Below, piece after piece: positions 5,705 to 14,162 of a stretch of 64,000 nt of DNA. A program made the translations under genes and the position numbers. The stretch spans positions 3,534,001 through 3,598,000 of the forward strand of contig NZ_CP012201.1 of assembly GCF_001191005.1 (NCBI RefSeq). Reading direction: 5' to 3'. The DNA comes from Massilia sp. NR 4-1. Lineage in GTDB: Bacteria > Pseudomonadota > Gammaproteobacteria > Burkholderiales > Burkholderiaceae_D. Position 1 is the first letter of the stretch; each line of letters starts with the position of its first letter. Under the pieces are notes generated by a model. The model searched no databases. It had not been told where the DNA came from and saw nothing but the letters and a program-made list of their open reading frames with translations.

Positions 5705-5899
5705 TTACCAGCGCTCGCATTCACCCCAGAGGCAGTTTGCATACTCGATGTAGCAGGCGTGCTCGGCGTGGCCGCTCTTCACGCAAAGGTCATAATTGAC
5801 CAGGCACTTCTGCGGGCAGGCATTGGGATCGTCGTCATAGGCCCAGGCAGAAAATGAGCAGGCCGCCGCAAACAGGAACAGTGCAACTTTCTTGAACAT
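5705..5899 (-). CDS. Secreted six-cysteine peptide P1
   Basis: 64 residues from the ATG at 5899, preceded by AAGGAGA; the ATG 18 bp upstream has no such site. The signal peptide MFKKVALFLFAAACSFSAWA is cleaved after AWA. The mature part is acidic (YDDD start) with cysteines spaced 3-6-9-6-4. It is the first peptide after the dxs terminator, has its own candidate promoter, and is followed by module copy 3. Function unknown. Confidence 0.8.
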   Translation of the reverse strand: MFKKVALFLFAAACSFSAWAYDDDPNACPQKCLVNYDLCVKSGHAEHACYIEYANCLWGECERW

Positions 5900-5952
5900 G
5901 CTGTCTCCTTTCCTCATAAAAGTAATAAGTGAACCAGCTTTGAAACATCGGA

Positions 5953-5982
5953 AAGTTAGGGCGCGGCCGCATATCTTGTCAA
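5953..5982 (-). promoter_or_regulatory. Candidate promoter of P1
   Basis: On the minus strand TTGACA (5982-5977) is followed after 18 bp by TAACTT. The -35 box retains the TCAAGAAAT half of the dyad seen at the other island promoters, but the second half is lost and the -10 box is weak. Confidence 0.5.
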
Positions 5983-5987
5983 GAAAT

Positions 5988-6018
5988 AAAAAAAGCGGCG
6001 CACATGGCGCCGCTTTTT
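5988..6018 (-). terminator. Terminator of the xseB-ispA-dxs operon
   Basis: GCGGCGC and GCGCCGC form the stem, flanked by A- and T-runs so it works in both directions. It lies just downstream of the dxs stop and separates the operon from the peptide island. Confidence 0.85.
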
Positions 6019-6033
6019 GTTGGGCTGAAACAA

Positions 6034-7902
6034 TCAGCCGTTGTTCACCACCAGGCGCGGCTCCTCGCCGCCGAAACGCTGGCGGATCGACGCGGCGATG
6101 CCGGCGGCGTCCAGGCCCACGCTGGCGAGCAGCTTGGCCGGGTCGCCGTGGTCGATGAACTGGTCGGGCAGGCCCAGCATCAGCAGCGGTTTGACGATGC
6201 CTGCTTCAGCCAGGGCCTCGGCCACGGCGGCGCCGGCGCCGCCCATGATGCAGCCCTCTTCCACCGTCACCAGGTACTCGTGCTCGGCGGCCAGCTGCTT
6301 GACCAATTCCACGTCCAGCGGCTTGACGAAGCGCATATCGGCCACGCTCGCATCCAGCTGTTCGGCCGCGCCCAGGCTCGGCGCCACCATCGAGCCGAAG
6401 GCCAGGATGGCGATCTTCTGGCCCTTGCGGCGCACTTCGCCCTTGCCGATTTCCAGCGAGGTCAGGGCCGGTTCGATGGCCGCGCCGACGCCCGCGCCGC
6501 GCGGATAGCGCACGGCGGCCGGGCCGGGATAGTGGTAGGCCGTGGTCAGCATCTTGCGGCATTCGTTCTCGTCGGACGGCGCCATCACCACCATATTCGG
6601 GATGCAGCGCAGATAGGCCAGATCGTAATTGCCGGCGTGGGTCGCGCCGTCCGCGCCCACCAGGCCGGCGCGGTCGAGGGCGAAGGTCACGTCCAGATTC
6701 TGCAGGGCGACGTCGTGGATCAGCTGATCGTAGGCGCGCTGCAGGAAGGTCGAATAAATCGCCACCACCGGCTTCAGGCCTTCGCAGGCCAGGCCGGCGC
6801 CGAAGGTCACGGCATGCTGCTCGGCGATGCCGACGTCGAAGTAGCGGTCCGGATATTGCTGGTCGAAGCGCACCATGCCCGAACCTTCGCGCATGGCGGG
6901 CGTGATGCCGACCAGGGCCTTGTCGTGGGCCGCCATATCGCACAGCCAGTTGCCGAACACTTCGGTGTAAGTGATCTTGGACGGCGGCGCCGGCTTGATG
7001 CCTTCGGCCGGGTTGAACTTGCCGGTGCCGTGGTACAGGATAGGCTCGGCCTCGGCCAGCTTGTAGCCCTGGCCTTTTTTCGTCACCACGTGCAGGAACT
7101 GCGGCCCCTTGAGCTGGCGGATGTTCTGCAGCGTCGGGATCAGCGATTCCAGGTCATGGCCGTCGATCGGGCCGATGTAGTTGAAGCCGAATTCCTCGAA
7201 CATGGTGGCAGGCACCACCATGCCTTTCGCGTGTTCCTCCAGGCGCTTGGCCAGTTCCAGCACAGGACCGGGCAGCACCGACTTGCCGACGTTCTTGGCG
7301 GCGGCGTAGAACTGGCCCGACATCAGGCGCGCCAGGTAGCGGTTCAAGGCGCCCACCGGCGGCGAGATCGACATATCGTTGTCGTTCAGGATCACCAGCA
7401 GGTTCAGGTCTTCCTGCACGCCGGCGTTGTTGAGCGCCTCGAAGGCCATGCCGGCCGTCATCGAGCCGTCGCCGATCACGGCGATGGCGTGGCGGTGCTC
7501 GCCCTTGATCTTGGCCGCCTGCGCCATGCCCAGCGCGGCCGAAATCGAGGTCGAGGAGTGGGCGGTACCGAAGGTGTCGTACTCGCTTTCCACGCGGCGC
7601 GGGAAGCCGGAAATGCCATCGCGCTGGCGCAGGGTGTGGAACTGTTCGCGGCGGCCGGTCAGGATCTTGTGCGAGTAGGTCTGGTGGCCCACATCCCACA
7701 CGATGCGGTCCTGCGGGGTGTTGAAGACATAATGCAGGGCGATGGTCAGCTCCACCGTGCCCAGGTTGGACGACAGGTGGCCGCCCGTTTTCGAGACCGA
7801 GTCGAGCAGGAAGCTGCGCAGCTCATGCGCCAGCGGCGTCAGTTGGTGGCGCTGCAGCTTGCGCAGGTCCGCCGGGATGTTGATATTTTCAAGCAGTTTC
7901 AT
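6034..7902 (-). CDS. dxs: 1-deoxy-D-xylulose-5-phosphate synthase
   Basis: 622 residues, the usual length. The enzyme condenses pyruvate and glyceraldehyde 3-phosphate with thiamine diphosphate, the first step of the MEP isoprenoid pathway in the cytoplasm. Visible hallmarks are VGHQTYSHKILTGR (about 71-84), the ThDP/Mg motif GDGSMTAG (144-151) and DVGIAEQHAVTF with the catalytic Glu in the transketolase pyrimidine domain. Its start codon abuts the ispA stop with no gap, so the two are translationally coupled. Its ThDP demand links it loosely to the thiamine operon at 28-33 kb. Confidence 0.98.
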   Translation of the reverse strand: MKLLENINIPADLRKLQRHQLTPLAHELRSFLLDSVSKTGGHLSSNLGTVELTIALHYVFNTPQDRIVWDVGHQTYSHKILTGRREQFHTLRQRDGISGFPRRVESEYDTFGTAHSSTSISAALGMAQAAKIKGEHRHAIAVIGDGSMTAGMAFEALNNAGVQEDLNLLVILNDNDMSISPPVGALNRYLARLMSGQFYAAAKNVGKSVLPGPVLELAKRLEEHAKGMVVPATMFEEFGFNYIGPIDGHDLESLIPTLQNIRQLKGPQFLHVVTKKGQGYKLAEAEPILYHGTGKFNPAEGIKPAPPSKITYTEVFGNWLCDMAAHDKALVGITPAMREGSGMVRFDQQYPDRYFDVGIAEQHAVTFGAGLACEGLKPVVAIYSTFLQRAYDQLIHDVALQNLDVTFALDRAGLVGADGATHAGNYDLAYLRCIPNMVVMAPSDENECRKMLTTAYHYPGPAAVRYPRGAGVGAAIEPALTSLEIGKGEVRRKGQKIAILAFGSMVAPSLGAAEQLDASVADMRFVKPLDVELVKQLAAEHEYLVTVEEGCIMGGAGAAVAEALAEAGIVKPLLMLGLPDQFIDHGDPAKLLASVGLDAAGIAASIRQRFGGEEPRLVVNNG

Positions 7903-8793
7903 TTATGCCTTCCGCTGCACGATCAGATCCGCGAGTTCGCGTAAGCGCTGTGCATTGTCTCCGAATGGCGCGAGCGCAGCGTGCGCGTCGAGCCGCAGTT
8001 TTTCCGCCAGGGCTTGGGACGGTTCCAGGCCCAGGATGGAAACATAGGTAGGTTTGTTGTCGGCCGCATCCTTGCCGGCCGTCTTGCCCAGGGTGGCCGA
8101 ATCGGCCGTGGCGTCGAGGATGTCATCCACCACCTGGAAAGCCAGGCCGATGGCGCGCGAGTAATCGTTCAGGGCTTGCAGCTCGGCCGCGTCGAGATCC
8201 TTGCCGGCCAGGGCGCCCAGCACCACCGAGGCGCGCAGCAGCGCGCCGGTCTTCAGCTGGTGCATCTGCTCCAGCTGCTGCAGCGTCAGGCTCAGGCCGA
8301 CGCTGGCCAGGTCGATGGCCTGGCCGCCGCACATGCCGGCCGAACCGGCCGCCTGCGCCAAGAGGCGCAGCATGGCCACCTGGCGCGCCGGCGGCAGCGT
8401 GTCCGCCTCGGCCAGCACGGCAAAGGCCTGCGCCTGCAGGGCGTCGCCCACCAGCAGCGCGGTGGCCTCGTCGTAAGCGATATGCACGGTCGGTTTGCCG
8501 CGGCGCAGCGCATCGTCGTCCATGCAGGGCATGTCGTCGTGCACCAGCGAGTAGGCGTGGATCATTTCCAGCGCCGCCGCCGCCCGGCTCAGGGCTGCCG
8601 CATCGGCGCCGAACAGATTGCCGGCGGCGTACACCAGCAGCGGACGCACGCGCTTGCCGCCGCCCAGCAGGGCATAGCGCATGGCTTCGTGCAGTTTCTG
8701 CGGCAGCGCGGAGGCGGCCGGCAGGTAGGCCGACATATCGTGCTCCATGCCGGCCTGGATGGTCTTCATCCAATCCTGGAAGGCGGCGCTCAT
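7903..8793 (-). CDS. ispA: Farnesyl/geranyl diphosphate synthase
   Basis: 296 residues. It is a prenyl chain elongase making farnesyl diphosphate from IPP and DMAPP. The first aspartate-rich motif is DDMPCMDDD and the second is DDILD; KPT and GGKRVRP lie in the expected places. It is the middle gene of xseB-ispA-dxs, overlapping xseB by 4 bp (ATGA) and touching dxs. The order is standard for proteobacteria. Confidence 0.97.
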   Translation of the reverse strand: MSAAFQDWMKTIQAGMEHDMSAYLPAASALPQKLHEAMRYALLGGGKRVRPLLVYAAGNLFGADAAALSRAAAALEMIHAYSLVHDDMPCMDDDALRRGKPTVHIAYDEATALLVGDALQAQAFAVLAEADTLPPARQVAMLRLLAQAAGSAGMCGGQAIDLASVGLSLTLQQLEQMHQLKTGALLRASVVLGALAGKDLDAAELQALNDYSRAIGLAFQVVDDILDATADSATLGKTAGKDAADNKPTYVSILGLEPSQALAEKLRLDAHAALAPFGDNAQRLRELADLIVQRKA

Positions 8794-9053
8794 GGCTGGC
8801 CCTCCTCATTCTCGGCGAAGGGCTTGAGCAGGTCGCCCTCCAGCACCTTGACCTGGGATTCCACCTTGTCCAACTGGCCGGCACAGAATTTCACCAGCTC
8901 GGAACCGCGCGCATAAGCGGCGACGGACGCTTCCAGCGGCAGCTGGCCCGACTCCATCTGCGTCACCAGCTGCGCCAGTTCGGCCATGGCTTCCTCGAAG
9001 GAGGCCGGCGCCGCGGCAGCGGTGTCGTCATTCATTTTCTTAGGCATATGCAT
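8790..9053 (-). CDS. xseB: Exodeoxyribonuclease VII small subunit
   Basis: 87 residues, predicted to be mostly helical, with the family core SFEEAMAELAQLVTQMESG followed by LPLEASVAAYARGSEL. It binds XseA to form the single-strand exonuclease VII. The start is uncertain: three in-frame ATGs (9053, 9047, 9035) are available and none has a strong ribosome site. It is first in the isoprenoid operon, which is typical. Confidence 0.93.
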   Translation of the reverse strand: MHMPKKMNDDTAAAAPASFEEAMAELAQLVTQMESGQLPLEASVAAYARGSELVKFCAGQLDKVESQVKVLEGDLLKPFAENEEGQP

Positions 9054-9387
9054 TCAATCGTTGTGGCTAGTCGGCACGATAAACCGGCTGGCTCAGTGTA
9101 GCCCGTTATTTTAGAACAAACTATCTGAATAGGTCGGAAAATGCGGAGCCCGCTGTGGGGAATTGCCGGGGCCGGCCGCAATTCGCACTGGAATCCGGCG
9201 GCGGCGCCCCCATCTTGGGGCGGACAGCGGCATTTTACCCCGATTTTGGCCCAACTTCCCCGAAAACGCGGGGATTCGGGGTATAATCGCCGGTTCTGTC
9301 CGAAATACCGTTTCTAATTTCTGAATTCAGGTCTTTACGGATTCTGTCTCTTCTTGGTTTGCAGTAATTTAATTAAGGGGGGTTGGG
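9054..9387. other. Divergent intergenic region xseB / Rieske gene
   Basis: 334 bp with no gene. It holds a perfect -10 box TATAAT at 9282-9287 on the plus strand without a convincing -35 at normal spacing, and GGGG runs just ahead of the Rieske start codon. I see no convincing minus-strand promoter or structured RNA. Confidence 0.5.
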
Positions 9388-10488
9388 ATGTCCGATCTGG
9401 GTACCCACGCCAAGCTGGCGCGTTCAAACGCGCAACTTCCGGTCACCGTCTATTTTGACGAAACGCTTCTGCAGCGTGAAATGCAGCAATTATTCAAGCA
9501 AGGCCCGCGTTATATCGGCCATGAGCTGATGATTCCGAACGCGGGCGATTTCATGACCGTGGCGTCGGAAAACGAAGGCCGCATGCTGGTGCGCAGCCCG
9601 GCCGGCATCGAGCTGATGTCCAACGTCTGCCGCCACCGCCAGGCGCTGATGTTCAATGGCCGCGGCAACAGCAATAACATCGTCTGCCCGCTGCACCGCT
9701 GGACCTACGATCTGAAGGGGGAGCTGATCGGCGCGCCGCACTTCCCCGACACGCCTTGCCTGAACCTGGCCAAGACCCAGTTGCAAAGCTGGAACGGCCT
9801 GCTGTTCGAGCAGAATGGCTACAACGTGATGGAAAAGCTGGGCAAGCTGTCCGTCACCAAGGATCTCGATTTCAGCGGCTATATGTTCGACCACGTCGAA
9901 ATCCACGACTGCGACTACAACTGGAAGACTTTCATCGAAGTCTATCTGGAGGACTACCACGTCGAGCCTTTCCACCCGGGCCTGGGCAGCTTCGTCAGCT
10001 GCGACGACCTGCGCTGGGAATTCGGCGAGGATTACAGCGTGCAGACCGTGGGCGTGCATCGCGGCCTGCAGAAATCCGGCTCGCCGGTCTACCAGCGCTG
10101 GCAGGAGCAGGTGCTCAAGTTCCGCAACGGCGAACCGCCGCCCTACGGCGCGATCTGGCTGACGCTGTATCCGAACATCATGGTGGAATGGTATCCGCAC
10201 GTGCTGATCGTCTCCACCCTGTGGCCGGACGGCCCGCAGCGCACCAAGAACGTGGTCGAGTTCTACTATCCGGAAGAAATCATGCTGTTCGAGCGCGAAT
10301 TCATCGAAGCCGAGCGGGCCGCCTATATGGAAACCTGCATCGAGGACGACGAAATCGGCCAGCGTATGGATGCCGGACGGCGCATCCTGATGCAGCGCGG
10401 CGAGAACGACGCCGGGCCGTACCAGTCGCCGATGGAAGACGGCATGCAGCACTTCCACGAGTGGTACCGCAGCAAACTGGACGTATAA
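9388..10488 (+). CDS. Rieske non-heme iron oxygenase, alpha-subunit type
   Basis: 366 residues. An N-terminal Rieske [2Fe-2S] domain has ligands C81, H83, C100 and H103. It is followed by a ring-hydroxylating-oxygenase catalytic domain with EDYHVEPFHP, giving iron ligands H191 and H196; a third acidic ligand may lie in the EDDEIGQRM region. The enzyme should use O2 and electrons from a reductase to hydroxylate or demethylate a small substrate. No beta subunit, ferredoxin or reductase gene is adjacent, so its redox partner is elsewhere. Substrate unknown. AGGGGGG precedes the start codon. Confidence 0.88.
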   Translation: MSDLGTHAKLARSNAQLPVTVYFDETLLQREMQQLFKQGPRYIGHELMIPNAGDFMTVASENEGRMLVRSPAGIELMSNVCRHRQALMFNGRGNSNNIVCPLHRWTYDLKGELIGAPHFPDTPCLNLAKTQLQSWNGLLFEQNGYNVMEKLGKLSVTKDLDFSGYMFDHVEIHDCDYNWKTFIEVYLEDYHVEPFHPGLGSFVSCDDLRWEFGEDYSVQTVGVHRGLQKSGSPVYQRWQEQVLKFRNGEPPPYGAIWLTLYPNIMVEWYPHVLIVSTLWPDGPQRTKNVVEFYYPEEIMLFEREFIEAERAAYMETCIEDDEIGQRMDAGRRILMQRGENDAGPYQSPMEDGMQHFHEWYRSKLDV

Positions 10489-10536
10489 GAGTGGTCAGGT
10501 AGGACGGCCGCCCGGCGGCAGTAGAACAGGAATACG

Positions 10537-11460
10537 ATGCAATCGCTTTGGATGTTATTTGCCAGTTTCATGTTTGCCGCCATGGGCGTCTGCGTCAAAC
10601 TCGCTTCCGAAACCTTCTCCACCTCGGAGATCGTGATGTACCGGGGACTGGTCGGCATGACAGTCCTGTTCTGCATGATGCGCATGCAAGGCACCAGCTT
10701 CCGCACCACCATGCCCTTTGCCCACTTGTGGCGCGGCGTGGTGGGCGTGGTTTCGCTCTGGCTGTGGTTCTATGCCATCGCCCGCCTGCCGCTCGCCACC
10801 GCCATGACCCTCAACTACATGGCGCCGATCTGGATTGCCGTCTGGCTCTTCCTGCACGGCTGGTGGCACGCCAAGAACCACATCGAATGGCCGCTGATCG
10901 GCGCCGTCTTCATGAGCTTTATCGGCGTCACCCTGCTGCTGCAGCCGGCCTTCCACTCCAATCAATTGTTCGAAGCGATGCTCGCGCTGTCTTCCAGCGT
11001 GCTGTCGGCCATGGCCTATATGCAGGTGCGCAAACTGGGCCTGGCGGGCGAGCCGGAATCGCGCGTGGTCTTCTTCTTCTCCATCACCAATTTCGTGGCC
11101 GGCATGGCGGGCCATATCGTGGAAGCAGGCGGCAGCCCCGTGGTCTGGCATATGCCGGACAATACCCGCAGCGCCCTGCTCCTGCTGGGCATCGGCCTGT
11201 GCGCCACCGCCGCGCAAGTGGCGATGACGCGCGCCTACCGCCTCGGCAACACCCTGGTGGTCGCCAATCTGCAATACAGCGGCATCGTGTTCTCCAGCTT
11301 CTGGGGCATCCTGGTCTTCAGCGACGTGTTCAACTGGCATAGCTGGGCGGGCATCGGCATCATCCTGCTCTCGGGGATGGCCGCAACGTTCTACAATACG
11401 CGCAACACAGAACGCGGCAAGGCCATCGCCAAAACCGACCCTATCGCAAGTGAAGTCTGA
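10537..11460 (+). CDS. EamA-family (drug/metabolite superfamily) transporter
   Basis: 307 residues with about ten hydrophobic segments arranged as two EamA repeats, each of five helices. It opens with the typical LFASFMFAAMGVCVKLASE and has a TMTLNYMAPIW-type helix mid-way through repeat one. Members export metabolites such as amino acids or nucleosides across the inner membrane; the substrate is not predictable. It lies 48 bp after the Rieske gene and 18 bp before the sulfurtransferase gene, so the three genes may form one transcript. Confidence 0.88.
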   Translation: MQSLWMLFASFMFAAMGVCVKLASETFSTSEIVMYRGLVGMTVLFCMMRMQGTSFRTTMPFAHLWRGVVGVVSLWLWFYAIARLPLATAMTLNYMAPIWIAVWLFLHGWWHAKNHIEWPLIGAVFMSFIGVTLLLQPAFHSNQLFEAMLALSSSVLSAMAYMQVRKLGLAGEPESRVVFFFSITNFVAGMAGHIVEAGGSPVVWHMPDNTRSALLLLGIGLCATAAQVAMTRAYRLGNTLVVANLQYSGIVFSSFWGILVFSDVFNWHSWAGIGIILLSGMAATFYNTRNTERGKAIAKTDPIASEV

Positions 11461-11478
11461 ATCCAAGGATAAGCTGCC

Positions 11479-12330
11479 ATGCACACGACCCTGATTGACG
11501 CTTCCACCCTGTCCCGGCATCTGACCGACCCGCACTGGGTCATCCTCGACTGCCGGCACGATCTGATGAATCCCGCCTACGGCAGCGAAACCTTCGCCGC
11601 CGGCCATATCCAGAACGCGCAATTCGCCGGCATCGACGACGACCTGTCCGGCGCCAAGCAAGGCGCCGACGGCCGCTTCCGCGGCCGCCATCCGCTGCCG
11701 GAACGCGCCAAGCTGATTGCAACGCTGCGCGCCTGGGGCATCAACGACGATACCCAGGTCGTCGCCTACGACGCCCACGGCGGCATGTACGCGGCCCGCC
11801 TGTGGTGGCTGCTGCGCTGGGTAGGCCACCCGGCCGTCGCGGTGCTCGATGGCGGCCTCGCCGCCTGGCAGGCGCAAGACTTGCCGCTGGTGACGCCGGC
11901 CCCATCCCGCCCGCCAGGCCATATCGCCGAACGTCCGACGCTGACGCGCACTGTATCGGTGGATGAGGTGTTGGCGAATCTCGAAAGCCGCCAGCAGACC
12001 GTGGTCGACGCCCGCGCCAACGACCGCTTCCGCGGCGAGAACGAAACCATCGATCCGGTGGGCGGCCACATTCCCGGCGCGCGCAACCGCTTCTTCAAGG
12101 ACAATCTGCAAGCCGACGGCCGCTTCAAGGACGCCGCACAGCTCAAGCAGGACTTCGCCGCGCTGTTCGCATCGCCGGAAACGGCCATCATGCAATGCGG
12201 CTCCGGCGTCACCGCCTGCCACAACCTGCTGGCCCTGGAAGTGGCCGGCCTGCACGGCGCCGCGCTGTATCCCGGCTCCTGGTCGGAATGGTGCGCCGCC
12301 CCCACCCGCCCGGTCGCCACCGGCGCCTGA
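11479..12330 (+). CDS. sseA: Thiosulfate/3-mercaptopyruvate sulfurtransferase
   Basis: 283 residues with two tandem rhodanese domains. The first is catalytically inactive in this family. The second carries the active-site loop CGSGVTAC, whose first Cys forms the persulfide; the CGSGVT sequence is typical of mercaptopyruvate sulfurtransferases. DARANDRFRGENE precedes it. It transfers sulfane sulfur to cyanide or thiols. It ends 71 bp before the convergent ABC-F gene. Confidence 0.93.
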   Translation: MHTTLIDASTLSRHLTDPHWVILDCRHDLMNPAYGSETFAAGHIQNAQFAGIDDDLSGAKQGADGRFRGRHPLPERAKLIATLRAWGINDDTQVVAYDAHGGMYAARLWWLLRWVGHPAVAVLDGGLAAWQAQDLPLVTPAPSRPPGHIAERPTLTRTVSVDEVLANLESRQQTVVDARANDRFRGENETIDPVGGHIPGARNRFFKDNLQADGRFKDAAQLKQDFAALFASPETAIMQCGSGVTACHNLLALEVAGLHGAALYPGSWSEWCAAPTRPVATGA

Positions 12331-12354
12331 GCGCCCCCTCCCCACACCAAAGCC

Positions 12355-12384
12355 GAGCCCACCGGATGGCCATCCGGCGGGCTC
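12355..12384. terminator. Convergent hairpin between sseA and the ABC-F gene
   Basis: GAGCCCACCGGAT pairs with ATCCGGCGGGCTC, with one mismatch, around a short loop. It sits between two converging genes. There is no T-run. Confidence 0.5.
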
Positions 12385-12401
12385 AACTACAGGATGCCGG
12401 C

Positions 12402-14162
12402 TTAAGTGTCGAGGCCAAGCTGGCGGTTTAGCTGGTCAAGCTCGGTGCGCCATTGCTGCTGGCTGGCGGGCTTCTGGTGACGGGGCTTGCGGGCCAGGTC
12501 GGCGGCCAAGAGCTGTTCCAGTTCATACAGGCGGGCCAGCAGCTGCTCTTCGCCATCGGGCATGGCTTGCGGCGCGCTGCTGCCCTGTCCTGCCGTCACG
12601 CTGGCGGGCGATGCGGCACCAGACAGGCCGCCGCCGCCAAGGCGGCGATAGGCCGATTCGGCATCCTGCCATTGCTCCAGGCGGCCCTCATGCACCACCC
12701 AGTAGCGGTTGCAGGCTTGCTCGATCAGGTCGCGGTCGTGCGAGACCAGCAGGCAGCCGCCGGCGAAACCTTGCAGCGCCGCCGCCAATTGCTGCTTGCC
12801 TTCCATGTCGAGGTGGTTAGTCGGCTCGTCGAGCAGCAGCAGGTGGTAGCTGGCCAGCGACAGGCCGAGAAACAGCAAGCGCGCGCGTTCGCCACCGCTC
12901 AGGGTATCCACCTTCTGGCCGTGGCGGCTGTAGGGGAAGCCCGCTGCGATCAGCGACTGGCGCCGCGCCGCATCGCTGCGCGCCGCCACTTCCTCCGCTT
13001 GCGCGGCGAAGGGATATAGCGCATCGGACAGGCTGGCATTGCCGGCCAGCTGCTGCAGATTCTGGTCGTAATAGCCGATGCTGGCCGTGGGATGGCAGCG
13101 CATGCCGTCCAATTCGCTCTGCGTTCGTAGCGCAGCCCAGCACTGGCGCAGCAGCGAGGATTTGCCGCTGCCGTTGGCGCCCAGCAGCGCCACACGGTCG
13201 CCGGGACGGATCACCAGGTGCTCGACTTCGTACAGCACCGGCGCGGCAGGCGCCGGCCGCACCGGCAAGCCCTCCAGCGCCAGCAGCTGGTCCGCCGCCA
13301 TCGCCTTGCCGCGCAGGCTCAGCGTCCATGGCGCGCCTGCGCTGACGAAGGTCTGTTCCTCCTTCAGCCGCTCTGCGCGCCGCTGCATGGTCTTGGCCTT
13401 GCGCGCCAAGTCCTCGTTATCGTAAGTACGGCCCCAGATGGCGAGGCGGTGGCTACTGGCCTCGATGCGGTCGATCTCCTTCTGCTCGGCGCTGCGCCGC
13501 GCCGTGTTGGCCGCGTCCTGCTCTGCCAGCGCCGCCAACGCCGGTCCGCAAGCCAGGTCGAAGCTGTACAGACGGCGGTCGCGCAGCACCCAGGTCTTGC
13601 GCGTGGCATTGTCCAGCAGGCGCTGGTCGTGCGAAACGAGGATGAAGGCGCCGCGCCAGCGCGCCAGGAATTGCTCCAGCCACAGCAGCGACGGCAGGTC
13701 GAGGTGGTTGCTCGGCTCATCGAGCAGCAGCACGTTCGGCTCGTGCAGCAGGGCGCGCGCCAGCAGCAGGCGGGTATGCTGGCCGCCAGACAGGGATTTG
13801 ACCGGCAATTGCGCCGTGGCGCCGCTGATGCCCAGCTCCTCCAGCAGGCTGTCGATGCGCCACTGCTGCTCCGGTGCATCGGCCAGCGCGGCTTGCAGGG
13901 CTTGGTACAGGCTCAGTTCCGCCATGTCCGGCGGCAGGTGCTGTTCGACGTGCTGCAGGCGGCAGGCGCGCGCCATGTGGATCAGTCCCGCGCTGGCCTC
14001 GCGCGTGCCGGCCAAGAGGCCAAGCAAGGTGCTTTTGCCGCAGCCGTTATGGCCCACGAGGCCGATGCGGTCGCCCTGGCTGAGGGTAAAGGAAAGGTCT
14101 TGGAACAGCAAACCATGGTTCGCGTCCAGTTGCAGTGCATTGGTAGAGATAAGGGTTGTCAT
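12402..14162 (-). CDS. ABC-F family ATPase
   Basis: 586 residues from the ATG at 14162. Two ABC domains lie in one chain without membrane segments: GHNGCGKST, LSGGQ and LLLDEPSNHLD in the first, GANGSGKSS, LSGGE and LLLDEPTNHLD in the second, joined by a charged linker (about 215-290). A C-terminal extension has a helical tail rich in Arg, Gln and Leu. ABC-F proteins act on the ribosome, in translation rescue or antibiotic protection; which subfamily this is cannot be decided here. An alternative start 30 bp upstream adds MLASRRKTRA. The 237 bp upstream could hold a leader but shows no clear attenuator. Confidence 0.92.
   Translation of the reverse strand: MTTLISTNALQLDANHGLLFQDLSFTLSQGDRIGLVGHNGCGKSTLLGLLAGTREASAGLIHMARACRLQHVEQHLPPDMAELSLYQALQAALADAPEQQWRIDSLLEELGISGATAQLPVKSLSGGQHTRLLLARALLHEPNVLLLDEPSNHLDLPSLLWLEQFLARWRGAFILVSHDQRLLDNATRKTWVLRDRRLYSFDLACGPALAALAEQDAANTARRSAEQKEIDRIEASSHRLAIWGRTYDNEDLARKAKTMQRRAERLKEEQTFVSAGAPWTLSLRGKAMAADQLLALEGLPVRPAPAAPVLYEVEHLVIRPGDRVALLGANGSGKSSLLRQCWAALRTQSELDGMRCHPTASIGYYDQNLQQLAGNASLSDALYPFAAQAEEVAARSDAARRQSLIAAGFPYSRHGQKVDTLSGGERARLLFLGLSLASYHLLLLDEPTNHLDMEGKQQLAAALQGFAGGCLLVSHDRDLIEQACNRYWVVHEGRLEQWQDAESAYRRLGGGGLSGAASPASVTAGQGSSAPQAMPDGEEQLLARLYELEQLLAADLARKPRHQKPASQQQWRTELDQLNRQLGLDT

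Noticed and set aside
602..5899. Bacteriocin or lanthipeptide cluster
   Set aside because: No double-Gly leader, no modification enzyme, no dedicated ABC exporter and no immunity-type gene. The leaders are ordinary Sec signals.
602..5899. Cationic antimicrobial peptides
   Set aside because: The mature parts I checked (P1, P4, P9, P10) are neutral or acidic, which does not fit classical cationic pore-formers.
3670..5899. P1, P4 and P6 as lipoproteins
   Set aside because: The signal peptides contain a cysteine (AAAC or GLAC), but the -3 position is not Leu as in a normal lipobox, and good signal peptidase I sites follow.
6004..7944. Plus-strand open frame of about 646 codons over dxs
   Set aside because: It is the complement of dxs. 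High GC and biased codons keep the antisense frame open, the product has no domains and dxs is unmistakable.
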